Positions 42,372-52,329 of a stretch of DNA of 64,000 bases are shown piece after piece; the first letter of the stretch is position 1; every line of letters starts with the position of its first letter. The stretch covers positions 6,884,233 through 6,948,232 of the forward strand of contig CP036432.1 of the NCBI GenBank assembly GCA_007753675.1. The letters are read 5' to 3'. The translations under genes were made by a program, and so were the position numbers. The stretch is from Stieleria magnilauensis (lineage in GTDB: Bacteria; Planctomycetota; Planctomycetia; Pirellulales; Pirellulaceae). The notes under the pieces are model-generated. The model made no database searches, had not been told where the DNA came from, and worked only from the letters and a program-made list of their open reading frames with translations.

Positions 42372-44813
42372 ATGATGCCCCATTCAGAGCCCGTCTTGAA
42401 AAAAAGCATTCTGATCGCCGCCGCCTTGATCTGCCTGTGGGGGCAAGCGACCTTCGCCGCCACCACGGAAATCGACTTTCAAAAACAAATCCAACCGATC
42501 CTGGCAAAAAAATGTTACGCCTGTCACGGACCGGATGTGGCCGAAAGCGGTTTGCAGTTCACCAGTCGCGACGCCGCGTTGGCGGAGACCGAGTCGGGCA
42601 GCTTTGCGATCGTGCCGGGTGACTTGGACGCGAGCTTGTTGATCGAGCGGATCACGACCGACGATGAGTTCGAACGGATGCCGCCGGAGGGCGATCCGGT
42701 CACCGAGGAAGAAGCGGCATTGCTCCGCGAGTGGATCGCCGAAGGCGCCGCGTGGCAAAATCATTGGGCGTTTGAACCGCTATCCAATCCAACGCCGCCG
42801 ACGGTGGCGTCGGCCGATTGGCAAGCTCATCCGATCGATGCCTTCCTCTACGATTCGCTAGCCGATGCCGGTTTGAAACCCAACGCTCGGGCGGACAAAC
42901 GTGAATTGATCCGGCGCGTCTATTACGACCTGACGGGGTTGCCGCCGTCCCAGGCCGAGGTGGACGCCTTCATCGCCGACGCGTCGCCCGACGCATTTAA
43001 ACGGGTGACCGAACGCCTGCTCGATTCACCGCACTACGGCGAACGCTGGGGACGCCATTGGCTGGATCTGGTTCGCTTTGCGGAAACCAATTCGTTCGAA
43101 CGCGACGGCCCCAAAGACAACGCGTGGAAGTTCCGCGATTATGTCATCCGGTCATTCAACGACGACAAACCGTATGATCAATTCATCCGCGAGCAACTTG
43201 CCGGGGACGAGCTGGACGACGTCACCAAAGAAACATTGACGGCGACGGGTTACTATCGTCTGGGGATTTGGGATGACGAACCCGCCGATGAATTGCAGGC
43301 CCGCTTTGACGGCCTGGACGACATCATCCTGACGACCGGCCAAGCGTTCTTGGGATTGACTATGAATTGTGCTCGTTGCCACGACCACAAGATCGATCCG
43401 ATCCCGCAGAAAGACTACTACAGCATGCTGTCGTTCTTCGAGGACGTGACGCCCTACGCCCGACGCGGCGATTTGACGTCCTTCAGCCAGGTCGACGTCA
43501 GCTCCGACGAACTGCGGGCACGTTATGCCGCCAACGACCAGCAACGGCGATCGATCGAGAAGCAGATGCATGACATCGAACAGGCCGGGATCGCCAAGAT
43601 GTCCGCCCCCGATCAACGCGCCACCGAAGGTGCCAAGCGTGATCGCAATCGGGTGCTGGGCGAAAAACTGAAGGCCAATCTGAGCGACGAGCAATGGAAC
43701 CGATACAAGGAACTGAAATCGCATCTGAAACAGAACGCCGAAGAACTCAAGGCTCTGCCCCAGCGGGAACGCGTGATGGGCTTGGCGATGTACCGCAAAG
43801 TCGACGAGCCGACGTACGTGCTCTATCGCGGCAGCCCGCATTCGCCCAGCGACGAAGTCTCGCCCGCGTTTCCGACCTTGTTTGAAGACGGCCCGCCGGA
43901 GTTGCCCCAGACCGCATCGGCGACCGATCAATCCACCGGGCGTCGTCGCGTCTTGGCCGACTGGATCGCCAGCGACGACAACCGTTTGACCGCCCGCGTG
44001 ATCGTCAATCGAATCTGGCAATTCCACTTCGGCCGCGGCATCGTTCGCAGTAGCAATAACTTCGGCCAACTCGGCACGCCACCGACTCACCCCGAACTGC
44101 TAGATTATCTGGCCAATCGCTTCATCAAGGACGGTTGGAGTCTCAAGTCGATGCACCGGCTGATTCTGTCCAGCCGCGCCTACCAAATGTCGTCCCAAGG
44201 CAATGAATCCTCCTTGGCCGCTGATCCCGACAACGACCTGTTTTGGCGGTTTGATCCGCGACGATTGAGTGCCGAAGAGGTGCGTGATTCGATCCTCGCT
44301 GCAAATGGTTCGCTGAACACTAGGGTTTACGGACCGAGTGTCTACCCGACGCTTTCACCCGAAGTCCTTGCCGGTCAATCCAAACCGGGCAGCGGTTGGG
44401 GGAAGTCCGGCGAGAGCGATCAGAATCGGCGCAGCGTTTATATCTATGTCAAACGCTCGCTGTTGACGCCGATGTTGTCCGCCTTTGATTTTCCGGATCC
44501 GGATCAAACCTGCGAAGCACGGTTCATGACGTTGCAGCCCGCGCAAGCCCTGTCGCTGCTCAACGGAGACTTCGCCGCCGAGCAGGCCGGCAAGCTTGCC
44601 GACAGCGTCGATGCCGCGGAGATCGATAATCGCGAACTGGTCCGCCGCGTCATCGCCGCGGTTTTGGCACGTGCGGCGACCGAAGCGGAAATGGAAGACG
44701 GCGATCGATTGATCGCCAGCCTTCAAAAGAAACATCATCTCGACGCCGGGCAGGCCAAAACGTTGTATTGCCTGAGCGTCATGAATTGGAACGAATTTTT
44801 GTTTGTAGACTGA
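42372..44813 (+). CDS. PSD1/DUF1549/DUF1553 planctomycete cytochrome-like protein
   Basis: The protein has 813 residues with a signal peptide (LKKSILIAAALICLWGQATFA). A planctomycete cytochrome C-type region carries CYACHGPD (CxxCH, near residue 51), then DUF1549 with a second CxxCH (NCARCHDHK) and DUF1553 to the end (ending WNEFLFVD). A coiled segment lies near 390-470. Such proteins are presumed exported haem proteins acting with DUF1501 partners and sulfatases; the reaction is unknown. It is the first gene of an operon, with the DUF1501 gene starting 10 bases after its stop. Confidence 0.92.
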   Translation: MMPHSEPVLKKSILIAAALICLWGQATFAATTEIDFQKQIQPILAKKCYACHGPDVAESGLQFTSRDAALAETESGSFAIVPGDLDASLLIERITTDDEFERMPPEGDPVTEEEAALLREWIAEGAAWQNHWAFEPLSNPTPPTVASADWQAHPIDAFLYDSLADAGLKPNARADKRELIRRVYYDLTGLPPSQAEVDAFIADASPDAFKRVTERLLDSPHYGERWGRHWLDLVRFAETNSFERDGPKDNAWKFRDYVIRSFNDDKPYDQFIREQLAGDELDDVTKETLTATGYYRLGIWDDEPADELQARFDGLDDIILTTGQAFLGLTMNCARCHDHKIDPIPQKDYYSMLSFFEDVTPYARRGDLTSFSQVDVSSDELRARYAANDQQRRSIEKQMHDIEQAGIAKMSAPDQRATEGAKRDRNRVLGEKLKANLSDEQWNRYKELKSHLKQNAEELKALPQRERVMGLAMYRKVDEPTYVLYRGSPHSPSDEVSPAFPTLFEDGPPELPQTASATDQSTGRRRVLADWIASDDNRLTARVIVNRIWQFHFGRGIVRSSNNFGQLGTPPTHPELLDYLANRFIKDGWSLKSMHRLILSSRAYQMSSQGNESSLAADPDNDLFWRFDPRRLSAEEVRDSILAANGSLNTRVYGPSVYPTLSPEVLAGQSKPGSGWGKSGESDQNRRSVYIYVKRSLLTPMLSAFDFPDPDQTCEARFMTLQPAQALSLLNGDFAAEQAGKLADSVDAAEIDNRELVRRVIAAVLARAATEAEMEDGDRLIASLQKKHHLDAGQAKTLYCLSVMNWNEFLFVD

Positions 44814-44823
44814 CGGAAGTGAA

Positions 44824-46275
44824 ATGAAGAATCAAAAGCGAAACTTTTGCGGCCGCACACGTCGTGAGTTCCTCTGGCAAACCGGTGGCGGCTTCGGCGC
44901 TGCGGCGTTGTCATCGATGCTCTCACACGACGGCTTTCTTTCCGCCGCGGACTCCGTCGGCGACGCCAACCCCTTGGCCGCTAAACTCCCGCACTTCGCT
45001 CCGAAAGCAAAGAGTGTGATTTTCTTGTTCATGTATGGCGGCCCGAGCCACATCGACACGTTTGATTACAAACCCAAGATGGTTGGTATGGATGGTAAGA
45101 GCGTGGACGTTAAAACGTTCGGCCGCGGCGGTCGAAAGACCGGCGGCCGCATCGTTGAACCACGCTGGGAATTTTCGCAGTACGGGCAATGTGGCAAATA
45201 CGTCAGTACGTTGTTCCCCCATGTGGCCAAACACGTCGACGACATCGCGTTCTTGCATTCGATGACCGCCGATTCGCCGATCCACGGTTCGGCCATGCTG
45301 ATGATGAACAGCGGCAAGATTCTGTCCGGCAGCCCCGCGCTCGGGTCCTGGGCGACCTACGGTCTCGGTTCGGTCAACGAAAATCTGCCCGGCTATGTCG
45401 TCATGCTCGATCCCAAAGCCGGCCCGATCAGCGGGGCAAAGAACTGGAGCAGCGGCTACATGCCGGCGACCTACGCCGGAACCGTTTTCCGCACCAAAGG
45501 TGCACCGATTCTGAACCTGGATCGACCCGACGGCATGACCGAAGCCGTGCAACGCGAATTGATCGATTCGATTCAACAGGCGAACCATCGTCATCTGGAA
45601 CCCCGCAGCGACAACGACGATCTGGCGTCGCGGATCGCCAGCTACGAACTGGCCTTCAAGATGCAATCGGCCGCGCCCGAAGCGGTTGACCTGTCGACCG
45701 AAGACGAACGCACGTTGTCGATGTACGGGATCGACCACGAAGAGACCAATGACTTTGGTACCCGCTGCTTGATCGCCCGACGTCTGGTCGATCGCGGCGT
45801 CCGGTTCGTCCAACTCTACAGTGGCGGGGCACACAACGATGACAATTGGGACGCCCACGGCGACCTGGAACTCAACCACAATCGTCATGCCGGTCGAACC
45901 GATCTTCCCATCGCCGCGTTACTGACCGACTTGAAACAACGTGGCATGCTGGACGAAACCCTGGTGGTCTGGGGCGGCGAATTCGGACGCCAACCGACCG
46001 CAGAATACGCCAAGGGCTCCGGCCGCGATCACAACTCCTTCGGTTTCACCATGTGGATGGCCGGCGGAGGCATCAAGGGCGGCGTGTCTTTCGGTACCAC
46101 AGACGAACTCGGTTCGGCCGCCGTGGAAAACCCGCTGCACGTCAAGAACATGCACGCGACCGTGTTGCACCAGCTGGGACTCGATCCGAATCATCTGTCG
46201 TACTTCTACGGCGGATTGGATCAAAAACTCGTCGGAGTCGAACACGTCGAACCGATCCACGACATCATCGTCTGA
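44824..46275 (+). CDS. DUF1501 family protein, Tat-exported
   Basis: A 483-residue protein with a Tat signal (RTRREFLWQTGGGFG). DUF1501 features include FLFMYGGPSHIDTFDYKP, HSMTADSPIHGSAMLMMNSG and the C-terminal VVWGGEFGRQPTAE, GRDHNSFGF, HQLGLD. It is in the middle of the operon with the PSD1/DUF1549 gene (10 bases upstream) and a sulfatase (36 bases downstream). An alkaline-phosphatase-like fold acting in the periplasm is likely; the substrate is unknown. Confidence 0.93.
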   Translation: MKNQKRNFCGRTRREFLWQTGGGFGAAALSSMLSHDGFLSAADSVGDANPLAAKLPHFAPKAKSVIFLFMYGGPSHIDTFDYKPKMVGMDGKSVDVKTFGRGGRKTGGRIVEPRWEFSQYGQCGKYVSTLFPHVAKHVDDIAFLHSMTADSPIHGSAMLMMNSGKILSGSPALGSWATYGLGSVNENLPGYVVMLDPKAGPISGAKNWSSGYMPATYAGTVFRTKGAPILNLDRPDGMTEAVQRELIDSIQQANHRHLEPRSDNDDLASRIASYELAFKMQSAAPEAVDLSTEDERTLSMYGIDHEETNDFGTRCLIARRLVDRGVRFVQLYSGGAHNDDNWDAHGDLELNHNRHAGRTDLPIAALLTDLKQRGMLDETLVVWGGEFGRQPTAEYAKGSGRDHNSFGFTMWMAGGGIKGGVSFGTTDELGSAAVENPLHVKNMHATVLHQLGLDPNHLSYFYGGLDQKLVGVEHVEPIHDIIV

Positions 46276-46311
46276 TCCCTACACGCCGACCTTCCCCCTC
46301 GACGACATCCC

Positions 46312-47733
46312 ATGAAACTCTCAATGCTCTTCTCGCTCGTCGTTTTACTCTGCACGCTGGTCGTGGACATCGTCAACGCGACACCGCCCAACGTGTTGAT
46401 CATCTTGGCCGACGACTGCACCTACAACGATCTGCCGTTGTACGGTGGACAGAACGCCAAGACGCCGAACCTGGATCGTCTGGCCAGCGAAGGCCTGACG
46501 TTCAACCGCGCGTTTCTGTCCGAAGCGATGTGCCAACCCTGTCGCGCGGAGCTTTATTCGGGGTTGTACCCGATGGGAAACGGCTGTGCCTGGAACCACT
46601 CCTCCAGCCACAGCGACATCGAAAGCATGCCGCATCACTTAGCCTCGGCGGGGTATCGCGTCGGCTTGGCCGGCAAGGTGCACGTGCTGCCCCAGCAGGC
46701 GTTTCCTTTTGAACCTGTCGGTGGCTTCGACAAAAACTGTGTCCGCGACCCGACGCAGCCGCACCAGATCGATCCCGCGGCCGAATTCATGTCGCGAAGC
46801 GAGGATCCGTTTTGTTTGGTCGTCGCCTTGGTCGAACCCCATGTGCCGTGGGTGATGGGCGACGCCAGTGCGTATCCTCCCAAGTCGCTGAAACTGCCAC
46901 CGAACATTGCCGACACGCCGGAAACGCGACGGGCGTTCGGCGCCTACTTGGCCGAGATCACGTACATGGACTCCCAAGTCGGCGAGTTGCTCGACACTCT
47001 TGAAGCGAGTGGCAAAGCGGACGAGACGCTGGTGCTGTTCTCATCCGAACAAGGGTCGCAATATCCCGGCAACAAGTGGACCAACTACAACACCGGTGTC
47101 CACACCGCGCTGATCGCGAGATTGCCGGGCGTCGTCGCAGCCGGTCGGCGGACCGACGCCTTGGTGCAATACGCAGATGTCTTGCCGACGTTGATGGACC
47201 TCGCCGGTTTGGAACACGATGCCAAACAATTCGACGGCAAGAGCTTTGCGGAGGTCCTGCACGGCCGTTCCGATCAACACCGCCAATACGTCTATGGCGT
47301 TCACAACAACGTCCCGGAAGGCCCGCCGTATCCGATCCGTTCGATCAGCGACGGGCGATACCACTACATCCGAAACCTGCAGAACCAAAACCTGTACATC
47401 GAAAAGCACTTGATGGGGGTCAAGGGCAACGGAAAACTGAACAATCACTATTGGCAGACTTGGGTCTTCGAGTCGTTTGATAATCCCAAAGCGTTGCGAT
47501 TGATTCAACGCTACCAACTGCGCCCGACGGAAGAACTGTTCGATCTGCAGGATGATCCGTACGAGATGAATAATCTGGCCGGCAGCGCGAGTGTCGCGGC
47601 GATCCAATCCAAGCTCAGCGGAGAACTCGATCGCTGGCTCGCCGAACAAGCCGATCCGGGGATCGAGCAAGACACCGTCCAAACACATCAAGCCGCCAAG
47701 CAGGGCCGGCATCGATTCCGCTCGAAACGCTGA
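46312..47733 (+). CDS. Exported sulfatase
   Basis: The product has 473 residues with a signal peptide (FSLVVLLCTLVVDIVNA). Sulfatase motifs are PNVLIILADD (metal Asp pair) and the formylglycine site C74-Q-P-C-R78, where the usual Ser of CxPSR is Cys; CxPxR is still the minimal signal for formylglycine formation. Further metal-site residues appear around FSSEQGSQYPGNKW. It should cut sulfate esters, most likely of marine polysaccharides. It ends the operon with PSD1/DUF1549 and DUF1501 genes. Confidence 0.93.
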   Translation: MKLSMLFSLVVLLCTLVVDIVNATPPNVLIILADDCTYNDLPLYGGQNAKTPNLDRLASEGLTFNRAFLSEAMCQPCRAELYSGLYPMGNGCAWNHSSSHSDIESMPHHLASAGYRVGLAGKVHVLPQQAFPFEPVGGFDKNCVRDPTQPHQIDPAAEFMSRSEDPFCLVVALVEPHVPWVMGDASAYPPKSLKLPPNIADTPETRRAFGAYLAEITYMDSQVGELLDTLEASGKADETLVLFSSEQGSQYPGNKWTNYNTGVHTALIARLPGVVAAGRRTDALVQYADVLPTLMDLAGLEHDAKQFDGKSFAEVLHGRSDQHRQYVYGVHNNVPEGPPYPIRSISDGRYHYIRNLQNQNLYIEKHLMGVKGNGKLNNHYWQTWVFESFDNPKALRLIQRYQLRPTEELFDLQDDPYEMNNLAGSASVAAIQSKLSGELDRWLAEQADPGIEQDTVQTHQAAKQGRHRFRSKR

Positions 47734-47830
47734 TCGCACGTGATACCGCTAGTGCTCTGGCATATTTAATTTTGACGAAGCACTCCAGCAATCTTATTGG
47801 GCTATCCATCGAAAAGAACACCCACGGATA

Positions 47831-47883
47831 GCAGCGCGAACCCACGGATGACAGGGTGCAAAAAATCCGTGGGTTCGCGCTGC
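47831..47883. repeat. Perfect 19-bp hairpin downstream of the sulfatase operon
   Basis: GCAGCGCGAACCCACGGAT (47831-47849) pairs exactly with 47865-47883 across a 15-base loop. It could stop transcription of the upstream operon or be a REP-like element. There is no gene between 47734 and 48375. Confidence 0.85.
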
Positions 47884-47908
47884 CATCCGAGAGCGGAAAA
47901 GGGGCAGG

Positions 47909-48103
47909 GTAGTGGACAAGGCGACGAGTCCCCCTTTCCGCAACCAGGTAATAGACGAGGCGACGAGTCCTCGTTTCCGCAATCAGGTAGTGGACGAGGC
48001 GACGAGTCCTCGTTTCCGCAACCGGGTAGTGGACGAGGCGACGAGTCCTCGTTTCCGCAACCAGGTAGTGGACGAGGCGACGAGTCCTCTGCAGTCGTCT
48101 TCT
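47909..48103 (+). repeat. 39-bp tandem repeat array (5 copies)
   Basis: Units begin GTAGTGGACGAGGCGACGAG and are 39 bases long with small changes. The last copy is cut after ACGAGTCCTC. Because 39 is a multiple of three, an open frame of 99 codons runs through it (47912-48211), but it lacks a start signal and only reflects the repeat. Probably a minisatellite. Confidence 0.88.
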
Positions 48104-48375
48104 TGGCAACGACTCGTCGCCTCATCCACGACCGCCTACCCGAAACCTAAGGAGCGGCGGAGCACTAGCCGTCCATTTGAAGAAGTGGTGAATCTGTTCG
48201 TCCGCGAATAGACTGACCGGGGTGTCTTGATTAGCATGTGCCCCCCCGGCAGCATCGCGAGGGACGCCGGTCACAGACGATGGTTTTGTCCATACTCTCG
48301 GCCGTCCGGGGAAGGTGCACGCCAGAGTCGCGTGTTCGTACTGAATCGCATTCATGAATTCCCAAGAACAATCTG

Positions 48376-49989
48376 TTGATCAGCAATCCCTGTCGCAAAT
48401 TAGGTGTCGAGTCACTCGAAAGACGAGCGTTGCTGGCGGCATCGATCCTGCCGGTCAGCGAGCTGTCGCAGGCTGTGCCGGAAACCGATTTTTTTGTCGC
48501 GAATGATTTCGAGGCGGAAAGCCTGCCGGTCGCGACGGCGGCCGAGCCGGAAATCCTTGTGGCGTTTAGAGGCCGAGATGTGGGAGCGGCCGGCGATTCC
48601 GCTGCGCCGACGGGCATGTATTTTGGTTGGATGGAACGTGGAGACGATCGCCCGGTCCGGGGATTTGAGATCTACAATTCCGGCGACAGCGATCTGGTGC
48701 TCGGCGATGTCGAAGTGCCCGATGGATTCCGCGTGGTGCATGAGGGATCCGCGTGGCCGGGTGCCAATGTGACCCAGATCGTTCGCCCCGGTCATTTTTT
48801 ATCGCTGAAGATCGAAATGTTGACCAATCAAGTCGGGGCGAAACGCGGGACGGTCACGATCGGATCAAACGATTCCAGTGAACCGCTGACCTCTTTCATG
48901 ATCAGCGGGGACGTCGGATCGGACGGGTCGGAAGATTCGATCGGACTGTTCAACCAGATCTGGTCGACTTTCGAATTGAAGGGGTCCAAATATGACGATA
49001 GCATTGATCGCTCGACGACATTCGGCCCCGGCCGTTCTAACGACTGGTTGCCCGTCACGGGTGATTGGGATGGCGATGGGTTCGATACCATCGGTTTGTA
49101 TCACAGCCGGACCGGAGAGTTCCATTTGAAGAACTCGGTCGCCCCAGGGGATGCGGATCACGTCTTCGCCTTCGGCCCAGCCGGCAAGGCGGGTTGGATC
49201 CCGCTTTCGGGCGATTGGGATGGTGACGGCGTGGACACCGTGGGTCTTTATCAGCCGGGCGAGTCACGCTTTCATTTGATTGATTCGTTGCGCGGCGGTG
49301 CGGCGGACCACTTTTTTTCCTTCGGACCCAGTGGTGAAACGGGCTGGAAACCACTCGCCGGCGATTGGAACGGCGATGCCATCGATACCGTCGGATTGTT
49401 CCAGCAAGACGGCTCTCAATTCCATCTCAAGAACGATCTCTCCGGTGGCGCCGCTGACCACTATTTCACCTTCGGCCCTGCGAATTCCGATTGGCAGCCC
49501 CTGGTCGGCGATTGGTACAAAACGGGAATCGACAAGATCGGGTTGTACCAGCCCGATGCGTCCTTGTTTCACTTGAAAGGTTCATTTTCCGGTGGAGCCG
49601 CTGACCACTACGTCCAGTACGGCCAGCCGAGTCACTACGGCGAATGGATCCCGCTCTCGGGAGAGTGGAATGGGCGTCATAACTCCGGTTCGCGCTATCC
49701 CCTCATCTGCTTTTGCGTCACGACCGGTCCGATTCAAACTCCCAACATCATACTCATTTATGATGGGGCTCCCTTCATCCAGGAGACGACGCCCGCAACC
49801 GTCCATCCGCCGAGCGGCAATTCCGATGTGATGTCGTCTCAAACGTTCGGCAGCGATCACACGTCGCCATCGGCGCGGGCCGAGTTTTGGGAAACGGAAT
49901 CGACTGTCCGTGCCGAAGCTGAGCAAGATAGCCTCGGACACGAAGGGGTGGTGGATCGACTTCTCACGGAGTGGGATCCAAGCCCTTAG
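48376..49989 (+). CDS. LEPR-XLL-type surface protein with beta-propeller-like repeats
   Basis: The protein has 537 residues. The N-terminus has the planctomycete LEPR-XLL export signal (LGVESLERRALLAAS, matching LExRxLL). Residues about 55-180 resemble a choice-of-anchor or immunoglobulin-like domain, then about six repeats of roughly 46 residues (GDWDGDGFDTIGLY, FHLKNS) form a likely propeller or FG-GAP-like fold. The only usable start in frame is TTG 48376; an ATG at 48354 is in another frame, so a small frameshift near the start is possible. It is probably attached to the cell surface or secreted. No catalytic site was seen. Confidence 0.7.
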   Translation: MISNPCRKLGVESLERRALLAASILPVSELSQAVPETDFFVANDFEAESLPVATAAEPEILVAFRGRDVGAAGDSAAPTGMYFGWMERGDDRPVRGFEIYNSGDSDLVLGDVEVPDGFRVVHEGSAWPGANVTQIVRPGHFLSLKIEMLTNQVGAKRGTVTIGSNDSSEPLTSFMISGDVGSDGSEDSIGLFNQIWSTFELKGSKYDDSIDRSTTFGPGRSNDWLPVTGDWDGDGFDTIGLYHSRTGEFHLKNSVAPGDADHVFAFGPAGKAGWIPLSGDWDGDGVDTVGLYQPGESRFHLIDSLRGGAADHFFSFGPSGETGWKPLAGDWNGDAIDTVGLFQQDGSQFHLKNDLSGGAADHYFTFGPANSDWQPLVGDWYKTGIDKIGLYQPDASLFHLKGSFSGGAADHYVQYGQPSHYGEWIPLSGEWNGRHNSGSRYPLICFCVTTGPIQTPNIILIYDGAPFIQETTPATVHPPSGNSDVMSSQTFGSDHTSPSARAEFWETESTVRAEAEQDSLGHEGVVDRLLTEWDPSP

Positions 49990-50120
49990 CGACGAAAGGT
50001 CGATGACCGGCTCATCTTGCGTAGCTGCCGTCACCAGACGGCGGTCTCGGCGCATCTTGCGTAGCGGCCGGAACATCATTCTGCCCCGGATCGATCTGCC
50101 ACTTCAAAATCCTTTGCTGC

Positions 50121-51014
50121 TCAATCTGACAGTGCGATGACCCAGGCGATCGACACGATCACGATCGTGGCCACTCCGGCCAACCATTGGACTTTTTCGT
50201 CGGCCAGCCAGTGCGTCGGCAGGCGACTGCTGATGGCACCGATCAGCAATCCGGATAGGAAACCGGTCACGTGAGCGGTGACATCGGTCCGCTCGCCCCC
50301 GACGCCGACCAAGCCGAGTAGCATCAGGCCGCCGACCAACGGTCGCCAGCGACGCAGCAAACTTTCGTGGCTGGACACTCTCGGCCGCAAGGCATTGGCC
50401 ACCAGCAATCCGAGCGCGGCGAAGACGGCGGTCGAAGCGCCCACCGAAGTGTGTTCGGGTTGCTGGACGAGCGCGTTGAGCAGATTGCCAAGGGCTCCCG
50501 CCGACACGATCGTGAGCCAGGCGATGCCGCCACCGACGGCACGGCCGGCGAGGATTCCGAACAGGATCCCGAACAGCAGGTTCGACGCAACGTGTCCCTC
50601 GTCGACGTGCAGGGTCAGCGCCGTCACCGTCCGCCATCCGTCTCCCGCCAGCACCTTCCCGGCCTGCATTTCACCCGGCGTGAAAAGATCCAGCCCCAAC
50701 CCCCAAGGCAGCGTCGCCAGGGCGATCAGCGTGACCAACGCCGCATACGCGATCACTCCCGCGGTCGCGCCGTCATAGACCGGCGCCACCGGGATCGCTG
50801 CCGTGGACCGCGACTCGTTTTCACGGCGGTACGCGTCCAGTTCCGCTTCCGCCTCGGCCAGATCCCCAGCCCCGACGATCAGCAACCATTGCCCGTGCTG
50901 TACCTCCACTCGGGCCGCTATTCCCGCGGCCTCGAGCACGAATCGCAGTTCCATGCACTCGGCGCGATCCGCCGATTGGAACACCACCCTCGGGTCTCGA
51001 TGTAATCCATTCAC
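50121..51014 (-). CDS. Rhomboid-family intramembrane serine protease with N-terminal DUF2007-like domain
   Basis: A 297-residue protein. Residues about 8-65 resemble the small DUF2007 signal domain. From residue 85 there are six or seven membrane segments with the rhomboid features: HVDEGHVASN (H141, N145 type), the catalytic Ser194 in SVGASTAVF and the catalytic His248 in TAHVTGFLSG. It should cut membrane proteins within the bilayer. It is a single gene facing the DUF1579-like gene on the same strand, 39 bases downstream of it. Confidence 0.9.
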   Translation of the reverse strand: MNGLHRDPRVVFQSADRAECMELRFVLEAAGIAARVEVQHGQWLLIVGAGDLAEAEAELDAYRRENESRSTAAIPVAPVYDGATAGVIAYAALVTLIALATLPWGLGLDLFTPGEMQAGKVLAGDGWRTVTALTLHVDEGHVASNLLFGILFGILAGRAVGGGIAWLTIVSAGALGNLLNALVQQPEHTSVGASTAVFAALGLLVANALRPRVSSHESLLRRWRPLVGGLMLLGLVGVGGERTDVTAHVTGFLSGLLIGAISSRLPTHWLADEKVQWLAGVATIVIVSIAWVIALSD

Positions 51015-51053
51015 GCTATTGTCGGCATCCCGTTCCAGTCGACCATCGGCTTG

Positions 51054-51593
51054 TCATTTCTGCTTCATTTCGTAGGTCAAGACGAAGGACTTCACCCAAT
51101 CATTCGTCTGGTCATCCTTCTTGTACATCGTCATCGTCGAGGGCTCGCCAGGAGCATCCGAGATAACAGACTTCATCTTTTCCGGCTTGTTGGTTTGCGG
51201 GTCGATGTCATCGAAGAACATCGTCAATTCGTGCTTCGCTTCATCGTACGTTCCCTCCATCACCGCCAGATAGGGCGACATGTTGTTCGCCCACGTTCCA
51301 ATGTATTTTTTCTTGAGGGGATCGTACCCATTCATCCCATGTCCTTTGTATGGCCCCGCCTGAAATTCGGTTTCCACCCAGTTGCCACCGAGAACCACGG
51401 TGTTGGTTTCGCTGAACGGGAATTCCATCGCGTCGCTGGTAGGCCCCTGCGGCCAAACTTTCATCGTGCCGCTTCGTGTGCCGGCAATTTTCGCCAAGTA
51501 AGCGTGCTCCTTCGAGGGAGTCGGCGCCTCATCCTGGGCCTGCACTGTCGGGCTCACCACACAAATCAATACCATCAAAAAAAGAGTTCTCAT
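51054..51593 (-). CDS. DUF1579-like exported protein
   Basis: The product has 179 residues. ATG 51593 gives a clean signal peptide (LFLMVLICVVSPTVQAQDE); the frame runs further upstream but without protein character. The mature part has GTRSGTMKVWPQ, GGNWVETEFQ, GYDPLKKKYIGTWANN and the C-terminal SFVLTYEMK, in line with the lipocalin-like DUF1579 family common in planctomycetes. The role is unknown, and it may bind a small molecule in the periplasm. Confidence 0.8.
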   Translation of the reverse strand: MRTLFLMVLICVVSPTVQAQDEAPTPSKEHAYLAKIAGTRSGTMKVWPQGPTSDAMEFPFSETNTVVLGGNWVETEFQAGPYKGHGMNGYDPLKKKYIGTWANNMSPYLAVMEGTYDEAKHELTMFFDDIDPQTNKPEKMKSVISDAPGEPSTMTMYKKDDQTNDWVKSFVLTYEMKQK

Positions 51594-51867
51594 CACTCGC
51601 TCCGGGGCTGGTTGAGGGGGGCAATCACGTACCTGATCGATCTGTGTTATCACAAAATGTTCCGCAGATCGATCACGACGAGGCAAAAATTTGGAAAAGT
51701 CCGAATGGGATCCCAAAAATGCCGTTCGCCGATCCGGCTAGTTTCTTGGCATCGTCTCGGTTGTCGCTCATGAAAACACCAAGGATTGACAGCGTCCATC
51801 GAATCCCCGATCAATACGATTTCCCCGCCCCGGGAACGGTCATCACCCGCGGCGTTCTTTCCCCCGC

Positions 51868-52329
51868 ATGCCAGAACGGTTCAGCTTGATTGCCTTCCTG
51901 CAGGATCACAAGGTTGCGATGGCCTGGATCGCCTCGGTCTCTGCCGTGCTATTCTTCGGCTGCTTGCTGATTGCACCGTGGCTGGTTTTAAAAATCCCCG
52001 CGGACTACTTCGTCGGTGACCACCGGCCACGAACGCTTTTTGCCGATCGGCATCCCGTCTTGCGTTGGACGGGATTGCTGGCCAAGAACCTGATCGGTGG
52101 GATCCTGATTTTCGCGGGGCTGCTGATGCTGGTCCTTCCCGGGCAGGGACTATTGACCATTCTGGTCGGCATCTTGATGCTCAACTTTCCCGGCAAGCAT
52201 CATCTGGAAAAAAAACTGGCCGGCTTCCCCCCCGTTTTCAAATCGATCAACTGGATCCGACGTCGCTGGAACGTTGCCCCAATCAAATTGACGCGACACC
52301 CGCCGGACGCTGAAACATCCCGTGATTGA
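51868..52329 (+). CDS. PGPGW-like small membrane protein
   Basis: The product has 153 residues. Two hydrophobic segments lie at about 17-42 and 72-105. The second contains LVLPGQGLLTILVGILMLNFPGK, the signature of the PGPGW family (here visible as LPGQGLLTI and NFPGK). The basic C-terminal tail (INWIRRRW) should face the cytoplasm. Function is unknown. GCCAG and no strong ribosome site precede the ATG. Confidence 0.72.
   Translation: MPERFSLIAFLQDHKVAMAWIASVSAVLFFGCLLIAPWLVLKIPADYFVGDHRPRTLFADRHPVLRWTGLLAKNLIGGILIFAGLLMLVLPGQGLLTILVGILMLNFPGKHHLEKKLAGFPPVFKSINWIRRRWNVAPIKLTRHPPDAETSRD

Noticed and set aside
47912..48211. A 99-residue repetitive protein
   Set aside because: It simply translates the 39-bp minisatellite, with no start signal.
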